This document shows positions 54,288 to 62,629 of a DNA stretch of 64,000 nt, one piece after another; position 1 is the first letter of the stretch, and each line of letters opens with the position of its first letter. Source of the stretch: Mesonia hippocampi (GTDB lineage: Bacteria; Bacteroidota; Bacteroidia; Flavobacteriales; Flavobacteriaceae); contig NZ_JACIFO010000002.1 in assembly GCF_014197445.1 (NCBI RefSeq), positions 62,001 to 126,000 on the forward strand, read 5' to 3'. A model generated the notes under the pieces. The model was not told the origin of the DNA. It ran no database searches and worked only from the letters and a program-made list of their open reading frames with translations. The translations under genes were made by a program, and so were the position numbers.

Positions 54288-54641
54288 ATGAAGAAGATCA
54301 TGTTTGTATTTGCATTGCTAAGCGTAGCCTTAGTAACTGCACAAGAAAATAAGCCTGTTTTTGAAGAACAAGGAGGTTATGTAAAAGGTACATTTTTTTA
54401 CGATAATGGAAATGTTTTACAAGAAGGAACTTATAAAGATGGGAAGTTAGACGGAAAATGGGTAATGTATGATGTGCAAGGAAACAAAAAAGCCATGGGC
54501 TTTTATCGTGCAGGTCAGAAAGTAGGAAAATGGTTTTTTTGGGAAGAAAAAGCTTTAACCGAAATAGATTATACCGATAACCAGATAGCCGCTGTGCTTT
54601 CATGGAAAAACGCAGAACCGGTTATTGTAAGTAAACAATGA
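54288..54641 (+). CDS. Secreted MORN-repeat / YwqK-like protein
   Basis: The 117-residue protein has a signal peptide (MKKIMFVFALLSVALVTAQ) followed by about three MORN-type repeats: GTFFYDNGNVLQEGTYKDGK, LDGKWVMYDVQGNKKAMGFY and AGQKVGKWFFWEEKALTEID. YwqK-like MORN proteins in Bacteroidota are often called antitoxin-like, but the signal peptide points to an envelope location and no toxin is adjacent. Function is unknown. It is a single-gene unit with its own consensus promoter and a terminator at 54680. Confidence 0.85.
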   Translation: MKKIMFVFALLSVALVTAQENKPVFEEQGGYVKGTFFYDNGNVLQEGTYKDGKLDGKWVMYDVQGNKKAMGFYRAGQKVGKWFFWEEKALTEIDYTDNQIAAVLSWKNAEPVIVSKQ

Positions 54642-54679
54642 TAATTAGTTGAAAAGTGTTTATTTGTTATGTTATTGTT

Positions 54680-54708
54680 GCCCCTCGAAATTCGAGGGGT
54701 AATTTTTT
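54680..54708 (+). terminator. Terminator after the MORN-like gene
   Basis: Perfect arms CCCCTCGAA and TTCGAGGGG with a single A loop region, followed by TTTTTT after two bases. It lies about 40 bases past the stop at 54641. Confidence 0.85.
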
Positions 54709-54801
54709 GTGTAAAATGTTAACTACGTATAGAAATAAGAATATTTCAAGACAATTTGTATTTTTGAAACTTTACCCAGCTTAACGCTAAAATCCAAGCA
54801 A

Positions 54802-56709
54802 ATGAGAAAAACAGTTTTATTATTAAGTATTTTATTAAGTGTGCAGTTTATGCAAAGCCAAGAAAAAATGTCGCCAGAGCTACTTTGGAGCCTCAATAGA
54901 TTAGGCGTAATAGGTGTTGATGAAAACAAAGAAAACCTATATTACAAGCTTACAACCCCAAATGTAGAAGAAAATACATTTGATAAAACCTATTATCAAC
55001 TTTCCTTAAAAAAAGGAAAACTACAGAAAATAGAAGAAAAAGCAGTAAAGGTTGTCGATAAAAATATTTCGCCTAACGGAGCATTTAAACTTTTCCATAA
55101 AGATGTTCAACTAGAAAATATTTTAAGTAAAGATATTTATAAAAACCTTTCAAAATCTGATGCTTATGTTTTTACAGATTTAGATAACCGCCATTGGGAT
55201 AGCTGGAACACCGGAGCCTTTAGTCATGTTTTTTACAAGAAAACAAACGCTAAAGATGATGCCGGAATAGACATTATGCCTAACGAGCCTTATTACACGC
55301 CTCAAAAACCTTTTGGTGGCGATGAAGATTATATTTGGAGTCCAGATAGTGAAAGCATCTATTATGTAAGTAAAAAGCTAAAAGGTGCAGCTTACGCAAC
55401 AAGCACCAATACCGATATTTATAAATACGACCTTAAAACAAAGCAAACCACCAACATTACAGCAGATAATAAAGGTTATGATGTAAGTCCTGCATTTTCG
55501 GCTAACGGAAAATTAGCTTGGTTACAAATGCAAACCGATGGCTATGAAAGCGATAAAAATGATATTATTGTTTTAGAAAACGGTATTAAACAAAACTTAA
55601 CCGCAAATTGGGACGGGACGGTATTTAGTTTTTTATGGAAAGAAGATGGTAACGGACTCTATTTTACCGCTCCGGTAGATGGAACCATCCAACTGTTTGA
55701 GGTAAATCACCCAGGGAGAACGCGTATGATGCCTGTTGTAACGCAATTATCTGAAGGGGTATTTGATATTACAAAAATTATTGCAGAAGTTGACGGGAAG
55801 CTTATTGTAACCCGTACCGATATGAACCATGCTGCCGATATTTATAGCTTTGATGTTAAAAAGAAAAAATTTACACAGCTTACTCAAGTAAACAAAAAAG
55901 TTTACAATAAGCTAGACATGCCAAAAATAGAAAAACGCTATGTAACCACTACAGATGGGAAAGAAATGTTAGTCTGGGTTATTTTGCCTCCTAATTTTGA
56001 TGCCACTAAAAAGTACCCAACATTATTATATACACAGGGCGGACCTCAATCGCCACTTTCTCAATTCTATTCCTTCCGTTGGAATTTTCAATTAATGGCA
56101 TCTCAAGGATATGTTGTAGTAGCACCTAACCGCCGAGGAATGCCAGGTCATGGAGTGGCTTGGAATGAAGAAATAAGCAAAGATTGGGGCGGGCAAGTAA
56201 TGGACGATTACCTTTCGGCTATCGATGAACTTGCAAAAGAACCTTATGTAGATAATAACAGATTGGCAGCTGTGGGAGCTAGTTTTGGAGGATACTCGGT
56301 GTTTTATCTTGCCGGAATCCACGAAAAACGTTTTAAAACTTTTATCTCTCACGATGGGGTTTTTGATTTGCGAACCATGTATGGAACTACCGAGGAGGTG
56401 TTTTTTATGAATCATGATATAGGAGGAAATTACTGGGACAAAACAAATAAAGCGGCACAAAAGGCCTATACCGAGTTTAACCCTATAAATTATGTGCAAA
56501 ATTGGGACACCCCAATGTTTGTAATACAAGGAGGTAAAGATTTTAGAGTGCCAATAGAGCAAGGTCTAAGTGCTTTTCAGGCGGCTAAACTTAGAGGATT
56601 AAAAGCAAAATTATTGTATTTGCCAGAAGAAAATCACTGGGTGTTACAACCACAAAACGGACTGGTTTGGCAACATGAGTTTTTTAAATGGCTAAAAGAA
56701 ACATTGTAA
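54802..56709 (+). CDS. S9 family prolyl oligopeptidase-like peptidase
   Basis: The 635-residue protein has a signal peptide (MRKTVLLLSILLSVQFMQSQ), an N-terminal beta-propeller (about 40-370, with repeats such as SPAFSANGKLAWLQMQTDGY) and a C-terminal alpha/beta-hydrolase domain. The catalytic triad is Ser494 in VGASFGGYSV, Asp580 in GGKDFRVP and His612 in EENHWVLQ. It most resembles dipeptidyl-peptidase/acylaminoacyl-peptidase type S9 enzymes, likely cleaving short peptides in the periplasm. A TATTTTTG -7-like element at 54759-54766 lies upstream. It is followed by a bidirectional terminator. Confidence 0.92.
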   Translation: MRKTVLLLSILLSVQFMQSQEKMSPELLWSLNRLGVIGVDENKENLYYKLTTPNVEENTFDKTYYQLSLKKGKLQKIEEKAVKVVDKNISPNGAFKLFHKDVQLENILSKDIYKNLSKSDAYVFTDLDNRHWDSWNTGAFSHVFYKKTNAKDDAGIDIMPNEPYYTPQKPFGGDEDYIWSPDSESIYYVSKKLKGAAYATSTNTDIYKYDLKTKQTTNITADNKGYDVSPAFSANGKLAWLQMQTDGYESDKNDIIVLENGIKQNLTANWDGTVFSFLWKEDGNGLYFTAPVDGTIQLFEVNHPGRTRMMPVVTQLSEGVFDITKIIAEVDGKLIVTRTDMNHAADIYSFDVKKKKFTQLTQVNKKVYNKLDMPKIEKRYVTTTDGKEMLVWVILPPNFDATKKYPTLLYTQGGPQSPLSQFYSFRWNFQLMASQGYVVVAPNRRGMPGHGVAWNEEISKDWGGQVMDDYLSAIDELAKEPYVDNNRLAAVGASFGGYSVFYLAGIHEKRFKTFISHDGVFDLRTMYGTTEEVFFMNHDIGGNYWDKTNKAAQKAYTEFNPINYVQNWDTPMFVIQGGKDFRVPIEQGLSAFQAAKLRGLKAKLLYLPEENHWVLQPQNGLVWQHEFFKWLKETL

Positions 56710-56727
56710 ACTGTTACCGTGTTGAAT

Positions 56728-56757
56728 AAAAAAGACTGCTTGCAAGCAGTCTTTTTT
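56728..56757. terminator. Bidirectional terminator between S9 peptidase and LD-carboxypeptidase genes
   Basis: Arms AAAAAAGACTGC and GCAGTCTTTTTT lie between stops at 56709 and 56777. T runs are present on both strands. Confidence 0.9.
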
Positions 56758-56776
56758 ATATAGCTACGGGCTAGAA

Positions 56777-57676
56777 TTAACAATAAGTAAGCCTACTTTG
56801 CTTGCTTGTAACCTTAAGTGTAGCTTCTGTTCCCAATATAAGTGCTTGGTTGTCCCAAATATGCCCTGCAGGGAAATTAAACGCTACCGGAAAGCTGTAT
56901 TCGCTAATGCTCGATAAGATAATTTCTGTAGCAGTTTTTCCAAACGGAATTGTATTGTCGTTCATATCCGTCATCCCGCCAACAATTAAACCCGCCAAAT
57001 TTTCTAGCATTCCATTTCTTTTTAGGTTTTGCATCATTCGGTCAATATGGTAAAGGTATTCATCTAGGTCTTCTAAGAAGAGTATTTTTCCTTTTGTATT
57101 TACGGCAGAATTGCTTCCGCATAATGAATATAAAACAGATAGGTTGCCACCAATAAGTGTTCCTTTGGCAGTTCCTATTTTATTGAATGCAGCATAGGGA
57201 AAGTTATAATGGGGTTTTTCTCCAAAAAGAATGTCTTTTAATGTTTCTCTGCTAGCTTTAGATTTGGTTTCTACATCTATACACATTTGTGCGTGTAAAC
57301 TGGCAATACCTTGTAGGTGTAAATGTGCATGTAAGGCAGTAACATCGCTATACCCAATAATCCATTTAGGGGCTTGTTGCAAAGCAGAAAAATCTACTAA
57401 ATCTAATATTCTAACGCTGCCATAACCGCCTTTAGCACACCAAATGGCTTTAATTTCTGGATTGTTTAATTGTTGTTGAAGATCTTTTGCTCGTTCTTTA
57501 TCACTTCCAGCAAATTGATTTTCCGTTAGACCAATACTGCTGCCTATTACAGGGGTTAATTCCCATTTTTTTAATACAGCAATAGCGGGTGCTAAATCTA
57601 TAGCGTTAACTTTTCTAGCAGTCGAAATGATGGCTACTTGGTCTCCTTTTTTTAATTTTTGCGGGAGTATATTCAT
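56777..57676 (-). CDS. ldcA: LD-carboxypeptidase (S66)
   Basis: The 299-residue serine peptidase removes the terminal D-Ala from murein tetrapeptides during cell-wall recycling. The S66 catalytic residues are present: Ser110 in IIGYSDVTALH, Glu202 in ILFLEDLDEY and His272 in FPAGHIWDN. The N-terminal GDQVAIISTARKV and the CAKGGYGSVRILDLVD segment complete the family pattern. There is no signal peptide, consistent with the cytoplasmic location known for LdcA. It is convergent with the S9 peptidase gene and shares its terminator. Confidence 0.92.
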   Translation of the reverse strand: MNILPQKLKKGDQVAIISTARKVNAIDLAPAIAVLKKWELTPVIGSSIGLTENQFAGSDKERAKDLQQQLNNPEIKAIWCAKGGYGSVRILDLVDFSALQQAPKWIIGYSDVTALHAHLHLQGIASLHAQMCIDVETKSKASRETLKDILFGEKPHYNFPYAAFNKIGTAKGTLIGGNLSVLYSLCGSNSAVNTKGKILFLEDLDEYLYHIDRMMQNLKRNGMLENLAGLIVGGMTDMNDNTIPFGKTATEIILSSISEYSFPVAFNFPAGHIWDNQALILGTEATLKVTSKQSRLTYC

Positions 57677-57699
57677 GAGTTTTATTTGATGTAAAAATA

Positions 57700-57729
57700 A
57701 AAAATCCTCATTTTAAAATGAGGATTTTT
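57700..57729 (-). terminator. Terminator after the lipoprotein gene at 57781
   Basis: Perfect palindrome with arms AAAAATCCTCATTTT and AAAATGAGGATTTTT, about 50 bases past the stop at 57781 on the minus strand, just before the LD-carboxypeptidase start. Confidence 0.8.
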
Positions 57730-57780
57730 AAAGGTTTTAACCTAAGGTATTCTTGTAGGTTATAACATTTTTTATTAAAA

Positions 57781-58341
57781 TTACTTACGTAATTTATTTG
57801 ACGAGAAAGCCACAGGCTCGTCATTTTCATCAAAATAAAATGTTTTTCCTTTATAGTAACCAGAAAACTCTTTTCCTCCTGCAATACCTTTAAAGCTTAC
57901 TTCAAAAGTATTGGCGTCTATAATGTTAAGTTCTCCACTTGTTATCATATTTCCGTTTTCTGTTTCTTCATTTGTATTATTATAGTTTATAACAATAGAT
58001 GAGAACTCAGAGAAAGTACCTGCTTGCTCGGTATCACTAAAAGTGTATTTTCCTTTTTTAAGGTCTTTACTATCACTAAAAGTTTCAAAATAAATCATAG
58101 AGAAAATATCATCTGTAGGGTTTTGACCTGCTGCATCTGTGCTAGATGTTATAATAGAGATATCGTGGTTGTGAATGCCTTCTCGCTCGCCAAAATAATC
58201 AACGCCAGCTGTTTTTAGCGTATAGGTTTTTCCGTCAAAGGTAAGTTGGTTGGCTTTTGAGCTATTATCATCATCGCTACTGCAAGAGAATAAAAACACA
58301 CTAAGGCATAAAGCAAAAGAAAATTTTAGTAAATTTTTCAT
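57781..58341 (-). CDS. Hypothetical lipoprotein
   Basis: The 186-residue protein has a lipoprotein signal with lipobox LFSC (Cys20) and an SSDDD stretch that in Bacteroidota favours surface exposure. The mature domain begins LTFDGKTYTLKTAGVDYFGE and ends with NTFEVSFKGIAGGKEFSGYY and KGKTFYFDENDEPVAF, a beta-rich single-domain layout. I do not recognise a named family. A decayed copy of its C-terminal region lies immediately upstream at 58413-58550, so the gene was once tandemly duplicated. Confidence 0.78.
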   Translation of the reverse strand: MKNLLKFSFALCLSVFLFSCSSDDDNSSKANQLTFDGKTYTLKTAGVDYFGEREGIHNHDISIITSSTDAAGQNPTDDIFSMIYFETFSDSKDLKKGKYTFSDTEQAGTFSEFSSIVINYNNTNEETENGNMITSGELNIIDANTFEVSFKGIAGGKEFSGYYKGKTFYFDENDEPVAFSSNKLRK

Positions 58342-58412
58342 AAAATATAAGGTTTAGAATTTGACCGCAAATATAATAAAAGCGGTTAAAAAACAAACTA
58401 TTTGTTAAAATA

Positions 58413-58550
58413 TTAGTGCTTTGCTAATTGTGTTAGGGTTTCGTTCGTAAAAAACACATTTTCTTTATAATGTCCAGTAAATTATTTTCCTCCAGCAGTA
58501 CCTTTAAAGCTTATTTTAAAAGTGCTATTGTTGAGCATGTTAAGTTCTCT
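58413..58550 (-). pseudogene. Decayed tandem copy of the adjacent lipoprotein gene
   Basis: On the minus strand this stretch reads ELNMLNNSTFKISFKGTAGGK, an in-frame stop, then FTGHYKENVFFTNETLTQLA. The intact neighbour reads ELNIIDANTFEVSFKGIAGGK, E, then FSGYYKGKTFYFDENDEPVA. Nucleotide similarity is also plain (both carry ACCTTTAAAGCTTA and GTTAAGTTCTC on the plus strand). The Glu codon has become TAA and the upstream part has lost similarity. It is a C-terminal remnant without a start, terminating near 58413. Confidence 0.85.
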
Positions 58551-58775
58551 GTTTTTTTATATCAAGGTGATTTCCACTATTTTATTACCCCTTAGAAGGT
58601 GGTTACAAAACTTATTGTTATTCTTTTCAAAGGCTCTGTGTTCTTTTAGTTTTAGTTATTCCTGTTGTTTAAATTTCGTTAATTTTAAAATTTGACAAAA
58701 CAGAAAACCAAAATAGCTACAAATAGAAAAAAATCGACTTGCTTTTTTTACCTTTACCCTTTTAAAATTTAAGAT
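58551..58775. other. AT-rich gap upstream of metG
   Basis: No gene seen. The first 40 bases may be the badly decayed continuation of the lipoprotein remnant. The last 100 bases hold metG upstream sequence, with a weak TACCTTTA -7-like element near 58749 but no clear -33 partner. Confidence 0.4.
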
Positions 58776-60833
58776 ATGAGTACACCAAAACGTTATACCA
58801 TTACCGCAGCATTACCTTATACCAACGGGCCTATTCACATTGGGCATTTAGCAGGCGTATATGTTCCTGCCGATATTTATACCCGCTACTTAAGGCAAAT
58901 GGGAAAAGATGTTGTTTTTGTTTGCGGAAGTGACGAGCATGGTGTGCCAATCACCATAAAAGCAAAGAAAGAAGGTGTTACACCACAAGATATTGTAAAT
59001 AAATACGACGGGATTATCCGTGAATCTTTTAAAGATTTTGGGATTTCTTTTGATAATTATTCGAGAACCTCGCGCGAAATCCATCATAAAACCGCTTCAG
59101 ATTTCTTTGAAAAACTATATGAAGAAGGGAAATTTATAGAAGAAGTTACCGAGCAACTTTACGATGAAGAAGCAAAACAATTTCTAGCCGATAGGTTTGT
59201 CATAGGAACTTGCCCAAAATGTGGTTCGGAAGAAAGTTACGGAGACCAATGCGAAAAGTGTGGAACATCACATAATGCAACAGATTTAATCAACCCAAAG
59301 TCAACTATTTCTGGGGCTACTCCTATTTTAAAAGAAACAAAACACTGGTTTTTACCTTTAGACCAGTATGAAACCTGGTTGAAAGAATGGATTGTAAAAG
59401 GGCATAAAAAAGATTGGAAAACCAATGTATATGGGCAATGTAAATCATGGATAGACGATGGTTTGCGTCCAAGAGCGGTAACACGCGATTTAGATTGGGG
59501 AATTCCTGTACCCGTAAAAGGTGCCGAGGGGAAGGTATTGTACGTGTGGTTTGATGCGCCTATCGGATACATTTCGGCAACAAAAGAATGGGCAGCAACA
59601 ACTAATAAAGATTGGAAAACCTATTGGCAAGATGAAAACACTAAACTTGTGCATTTTATCGGGAAAGATAACATTGTATTTCACTGCATTATTTTTCCAT
59701 CCATGTTAAAGGCACATGGCGATTATATTTTACCAGATAATGTGCCTGCCAATGAGTTTTTAAATTTAGAAGGAAGAAAATTATCTACTTCTAAAAATTG
59801 GGCAGTTTGGCTGCATGAATATTTAGCCGATTTTCCAGGAAAAGAAGATGTATTGCGTTATGTACTTACGGCAAATGCTCCCGAAACAAAAGATAACGAT
59901 TTTACTTGGAAAGATTTTCAACAACGTAATAATAGCGAGCTGGTAGCCATTTTAGGGAATTTTATAAACCGAGTGGTTGTATTAACCAATAAATATTACG
60001 ACGGTAAAGTACCACAACCAGCAAGCTTAACCTCTATTGATGAAGAAACATTGGCTGAGTTAAAGGCTTATCCTGCTGTAATTTCAAGTGCAATAGAGAA
60101 GTATCGTTTTAGAGAAGCACAAGCAGAAATGATGAATGTAGCTAGGCTAGGAAATAAATATTTGGCCGACGAAGAACCTTGGAAAACTTTTAAAACCGAT
60201 AAAGAGCGTACCCAAACCGTAATGTATGTTGCCTTGCAAATTGCTTCGGCATTGGTAACTTTAACAGAACCTTTTTTACCTTTTACATCGGTAAAATTAA
60301 AAAACATGCTTAACTTAAAAGAGAACTGTTCTTGGGAAAAACTCGTTTCTACCGATGTATTGCTGCCTGCAAACCACCAAATAGGAAAAGCAGAATTGCT
60401 GTTTGCAAAGATAGAAGATACCGAAATCCAACACCAATTAGATAAATTGGAAGCTACCAAAAAAGCAAATGAGGCAGCTACAAAAGCCGTAGAGCCGCAA
60501 AAAGACTTTATTACGTTCGATGATTTTTCTAAGATAGATTTACGCGTAGGAACCATTATCGAAGCCGAAAAAATGCCAAAAGCAAAAAAACTTTTAGTGC
60601 TAAAAGTAGATACAGGTATAGATACACGTACAATTGTTTCGGGTATAGCAGAGCATTTTAGCCCTGAAGAGATTATAGGAAAAAAAGTGAGTGTAGTAGT
60701 CAATTTAAAGCCTATAAAATTAAGAGGCACTTTAAGTGAAGGCATGATTTTAATGACAGAAAATGCCGAAGGGAAACTAGTGTTTGTAAACCCAGACGAA
60801 AAAGGTGTAGCTAGCGGTACTACAATTGCATAG
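58776..60833 (+). CDS. metG: Methionyl-tRNA synthetase
   Basis: The 685-residue class I synthetase has HIGH at residues 21-24, a four-Cys zinc knuckle (Cys146, 149, 159, 162 in [18 protein letters not shown]), the KMSKS-like KLSTSK at 335-340, and a C-terminal tRNA-binding OB domain from about 580 ([20 protein letters not shown]). The metG1 long form with this extra OB domain is the usual Bacteroidota type. It charges initiator and elongator tRNA-Met in the cytoplasm. All signature residues are present. Confidence 0.97.
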   Translation: MSTPKRYTITAALPYTNGPIHIGHLAGVYVPADIYTRYLRQMGKDVVFVCGSDEHGVPITIKAKKEGVTPQDIVNKYDGIIRESFKDFGISFDNYSRTSREIHHKTASDFFEKLYEEGKFIEEVTEQLYDEEAKQFLADRFVIGTCPKCGSEESYGDQCEKCGTSHNATDLINPKSTISGATPILKETKHWFLPLDQYETWLKEWIVKGHKKDWKTNVYGQCKSWIDDGLRPRAVTRDLDWGIPVPVKGAEGKVLYVWFDAPIGYISATKEWAATTNKDWKTYWQDENTKLVHFIGKDNIVFHCIIFPSMLKAHGDYILPDNVPANEFLNLEGRKLSTSKNWAVWLHEYLADFPGKEDVLRYVLTANAPETKDNDFTWKDFQQRNNSELVAILGNFINRVVVLTNKYYDGKVPQPASLTSIDEETLAELKAYPAVISSAIEKYRFREAQAEMMNVARLGNKYLADEEPWKTFKTDKERTQTVMYVALQIASALVTLTEPFLPFTSVKLKNMLNLKENCSWEKLVSTDVLLPANHQIGKAELLFAKIEDTEIQHQLDKLEATKKANEAATKAVEPQKDFITFDDFSKIDLRVGTIIEAEKMPKAKKLLVLKVDTGIDTRTIVSGIAEHFSPEEIIGKKVSVVVNLKPIKLRGTLSEGMILMTENAEGKLVFVNPDEKGVASGTTIA

Positions 60834-60905
60834 GTGCTAATAGGTTGTGTGTAGCCTACCAGCTGGTCTTAATAATAAACACAACCCATTGATTGAAGTA
60901 ATGCG

Positions 60906-61808
60906 ATGTTGAAAATTGCCTTTCACCCCTTGTATGTTTTGCCCTTGTTGGAAAAACACCGTTTCCCGATGGAAAAATATGAGTTGTTACCACAACAACT
61001 CATCTATGAAGGCACCTGTATATCGGATAATTTTTTTAAACCCGATTTACCTAACGATAAGCATATTGTTGCCCTTCATGACCTTGATTATTATTATAGT
61101 TTTTTAAACCTAACACTAGACCAAAAAGCGGTAAGGCGTATAGGTTTTCCGCTTTCAGAAGTATTGGTGGAACGAGAGCGATTGCTAGTACAAGGCACTA
61201 TACAAGCAGCATTATATGCCTTAACTTATGGTGTAGCTATGAATATTGCAGGAGGTACACACCATGCTTATTCCGACAGGGGGGAAGGCTTTTGCATGCT
61301 GAATGACCAAGCCATTGCCGCTAATTATTTACGAACAGAGAAGTTGGCAAAACAAATTCTTATTATCGATTTAGATGTGCATCAAGGCAATGGGACGGCT
61401 GAAATCTGTAAAAATATTCCTGAAATTTTTACATTTTCAATGCATTGTGAGCGTAATTATCCATTTCAGAAAGAAAAATCGGATTTAGATATTGGGCTTC
61501 CCGAACATACCAACGATACCGATTATTTAACTATTCTAGAAGATACATTAGATAATTTGTTTCTGGAGCTTAAACCCGATTTTGTGTTTTATCAAGCAGG
61601 AGTAGATGTGTTAGCAACCGATAAATTAGGTAAATTAAATCTGAGTTTGTTAGGGTGTAAACAGCGTGATAATATTGTTTTTACAAAATGCAAAGCACAG
61701 CAAGTACCTGTGGTTTGTTGTATGGGCGGTGGTTATTCAGAAAACATTAATCATATCTTAGAGGCACACGCAAATACGTATAGGTTGGTACAAGAGATTT
61801 ACTTCTAG
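60906..61808 (+). CDS. Histone-deacetylase-family amidohydrolase
   Basis: The 300-residue cytoplasmic zinc enzyme belongs to the arginase/deacetylase fold, class II / AcuC-like group. The active site is complete: His119 and His120 in AGGTHHAY, the zinc ligands Asp157 and His159 in IDLDVHQGNGT and Asp234 in GVDVLATD, and the Tyr277 in MGGGYSEN. Bacterial members deacetylate acetyl-lysine, polyamines or acetoin-linked substrates; the true substrate is not predictable here. It is followed 50 bases later by an omega-amidase gene on the same strand. Confidence 0.9.
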   Translation: MLKIAFHPLYVLPLLEKHRFPMEKYELLPQQLIYEGTCISDNFFKPDLPNDKHIVALHDLDYYYSFLNLTLDQKAVRRIGFPLSEVLVERERLLVQGTIQAALYALTYGVAMNIAGGTHHAYSDRGEGFCMLNDQAIAANYLRTEKLAKQILIIDLDVHQGNGTAEICKNIPEIFTFSMHCERNYPFQKEKSDLDIGLPEHTNDTDYLTILEDTLDNLFLELKPDFVFYQAGVDVLATDKLGKLNLSLLGCKQRDNIVFTKCKAQQVPVVCCMGGGYSENINHILEAHANTYRLVQEIYF

Positions 61809-61858
61809 GTTTTTTATTCGTTTAAAAACCTGTATCTTCCTAAAAAGATAAATTAGGT

Positions 61859-62629
61859 ATGGAAAGTTTAAAAGTAAGCATTGTTCAGACTTCAATTTAC
61901 TGGGAAGATCCACAGGCAAATTTAGCGATGTTAACAAAGAAAATAGAGGAGCTTCCGCAAACAAATCTTATTGTTTTGCCAGAAATGTTTACCACGGGCT
62001 TTAGCATGAATGCCGAAAAATATGCAGAGCAGCCTTCGGGAAATGGTTTTAAATGGATGCAACAACAAGCCAAACAAACCAAGGCGGCGATTGTTGGTAG
62101 CATAATGGTTAAGGAAGACGAAAACTACTATAACAGACTGTATTTTGTATATCCTAACGGAGATTTTATCACCTACAATAAGAGGCATTTATTTAGTTAT
62201 GCAGGAGAAGATACGTTGTTTACCGCAGGGCAGGAACAATGTGTAATAGATTATTTAGGGTGGAAATTTTGTTTGCAAATTTGTTATGACTTACGTTTCC
62301 CGATATGGAGCCGAAACACGCAAGGATATGATGTGTTGTTGTATGTAGCAAGTTGGCCAGCAAAAAGGATAAAAGCTTGGGATAGTCTATTGCCAGCAAG
62401 AGCCATAGAAAATATGGCGTATGTAATAGGCGTAAACCGAGTGGGGGTTGATGGAAAAGGATATGTACACAACGGTCATTCTGTGGTTTATAACTGCTTA
62501 GGAGAGGCAATGCTCCCCATTACAGATATCGAACAATTAACTACGTTAAGTTTAACAAAAACCCACTTGGCAGAAACCCGTAAAAAGTTTCCTTTTCTTA
62601 ATGATGCCGATAAGTTTACGGTAATGTAA
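61859..62629 (+). CDS. Omega-amidase (YafV-type nitrilase-family)
   Basis: The 256-residue nitrilase-superfamily enzyme has the Glu-Lys-Cys triad: Glu42 in IVLPEMFTTGFSM, Lys108 in TYNKRHLFSYAGE and Cys142 in LQICYDLRFPIW. This set and the length fit YafV-type omega-amidases, which hydrolyse 2-oxoglutaramate or 2-oxosuccinamate, with a proposed metabolite-repair role. It is cytoplasmic. Its stop overlaps the stop of the convergent gene by 14 bases. It is a likely operon partner of the deacetylase-family gene. Confidence 0.9.
   Translation: MESLKVSIVQTSIYWEDPQANLAMLTKKIEELPQTNLIVLPEMFTTGFSMNAEKYAEQPSGNGFKWMQQQAKQTKAAIVGSIMVKEDENYYNRLYFVYPNGDFITYNKRHLFSYAGEDTLFTAGQEQCVIDYLGWKFCLQICYDLRFPIWSRNTQGYDVLLYVASWPAKRIKAWDSLLPARAIENMAYVIGVNRVGVDGKGYVHNGHSVVYNCLGEAMLPITDIEQLTTLSLTKTHLAETRKKFPFLNDADKFTVM

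Noticed and set aside
56092-56562. Minus-strand open frame (156 codons) inside the S9 peptidase gene
   Set aside because: It is antisense to the conserved catalytic domain and its translation lacks domain features.
60068-60745. Long minus-strand open frame (225 codons) inside metG
   Set aside because: It lies entirely opposite a fully conserved synthetase gene, is Ser/Phe-rich without family features, and is a typical shadow frame.
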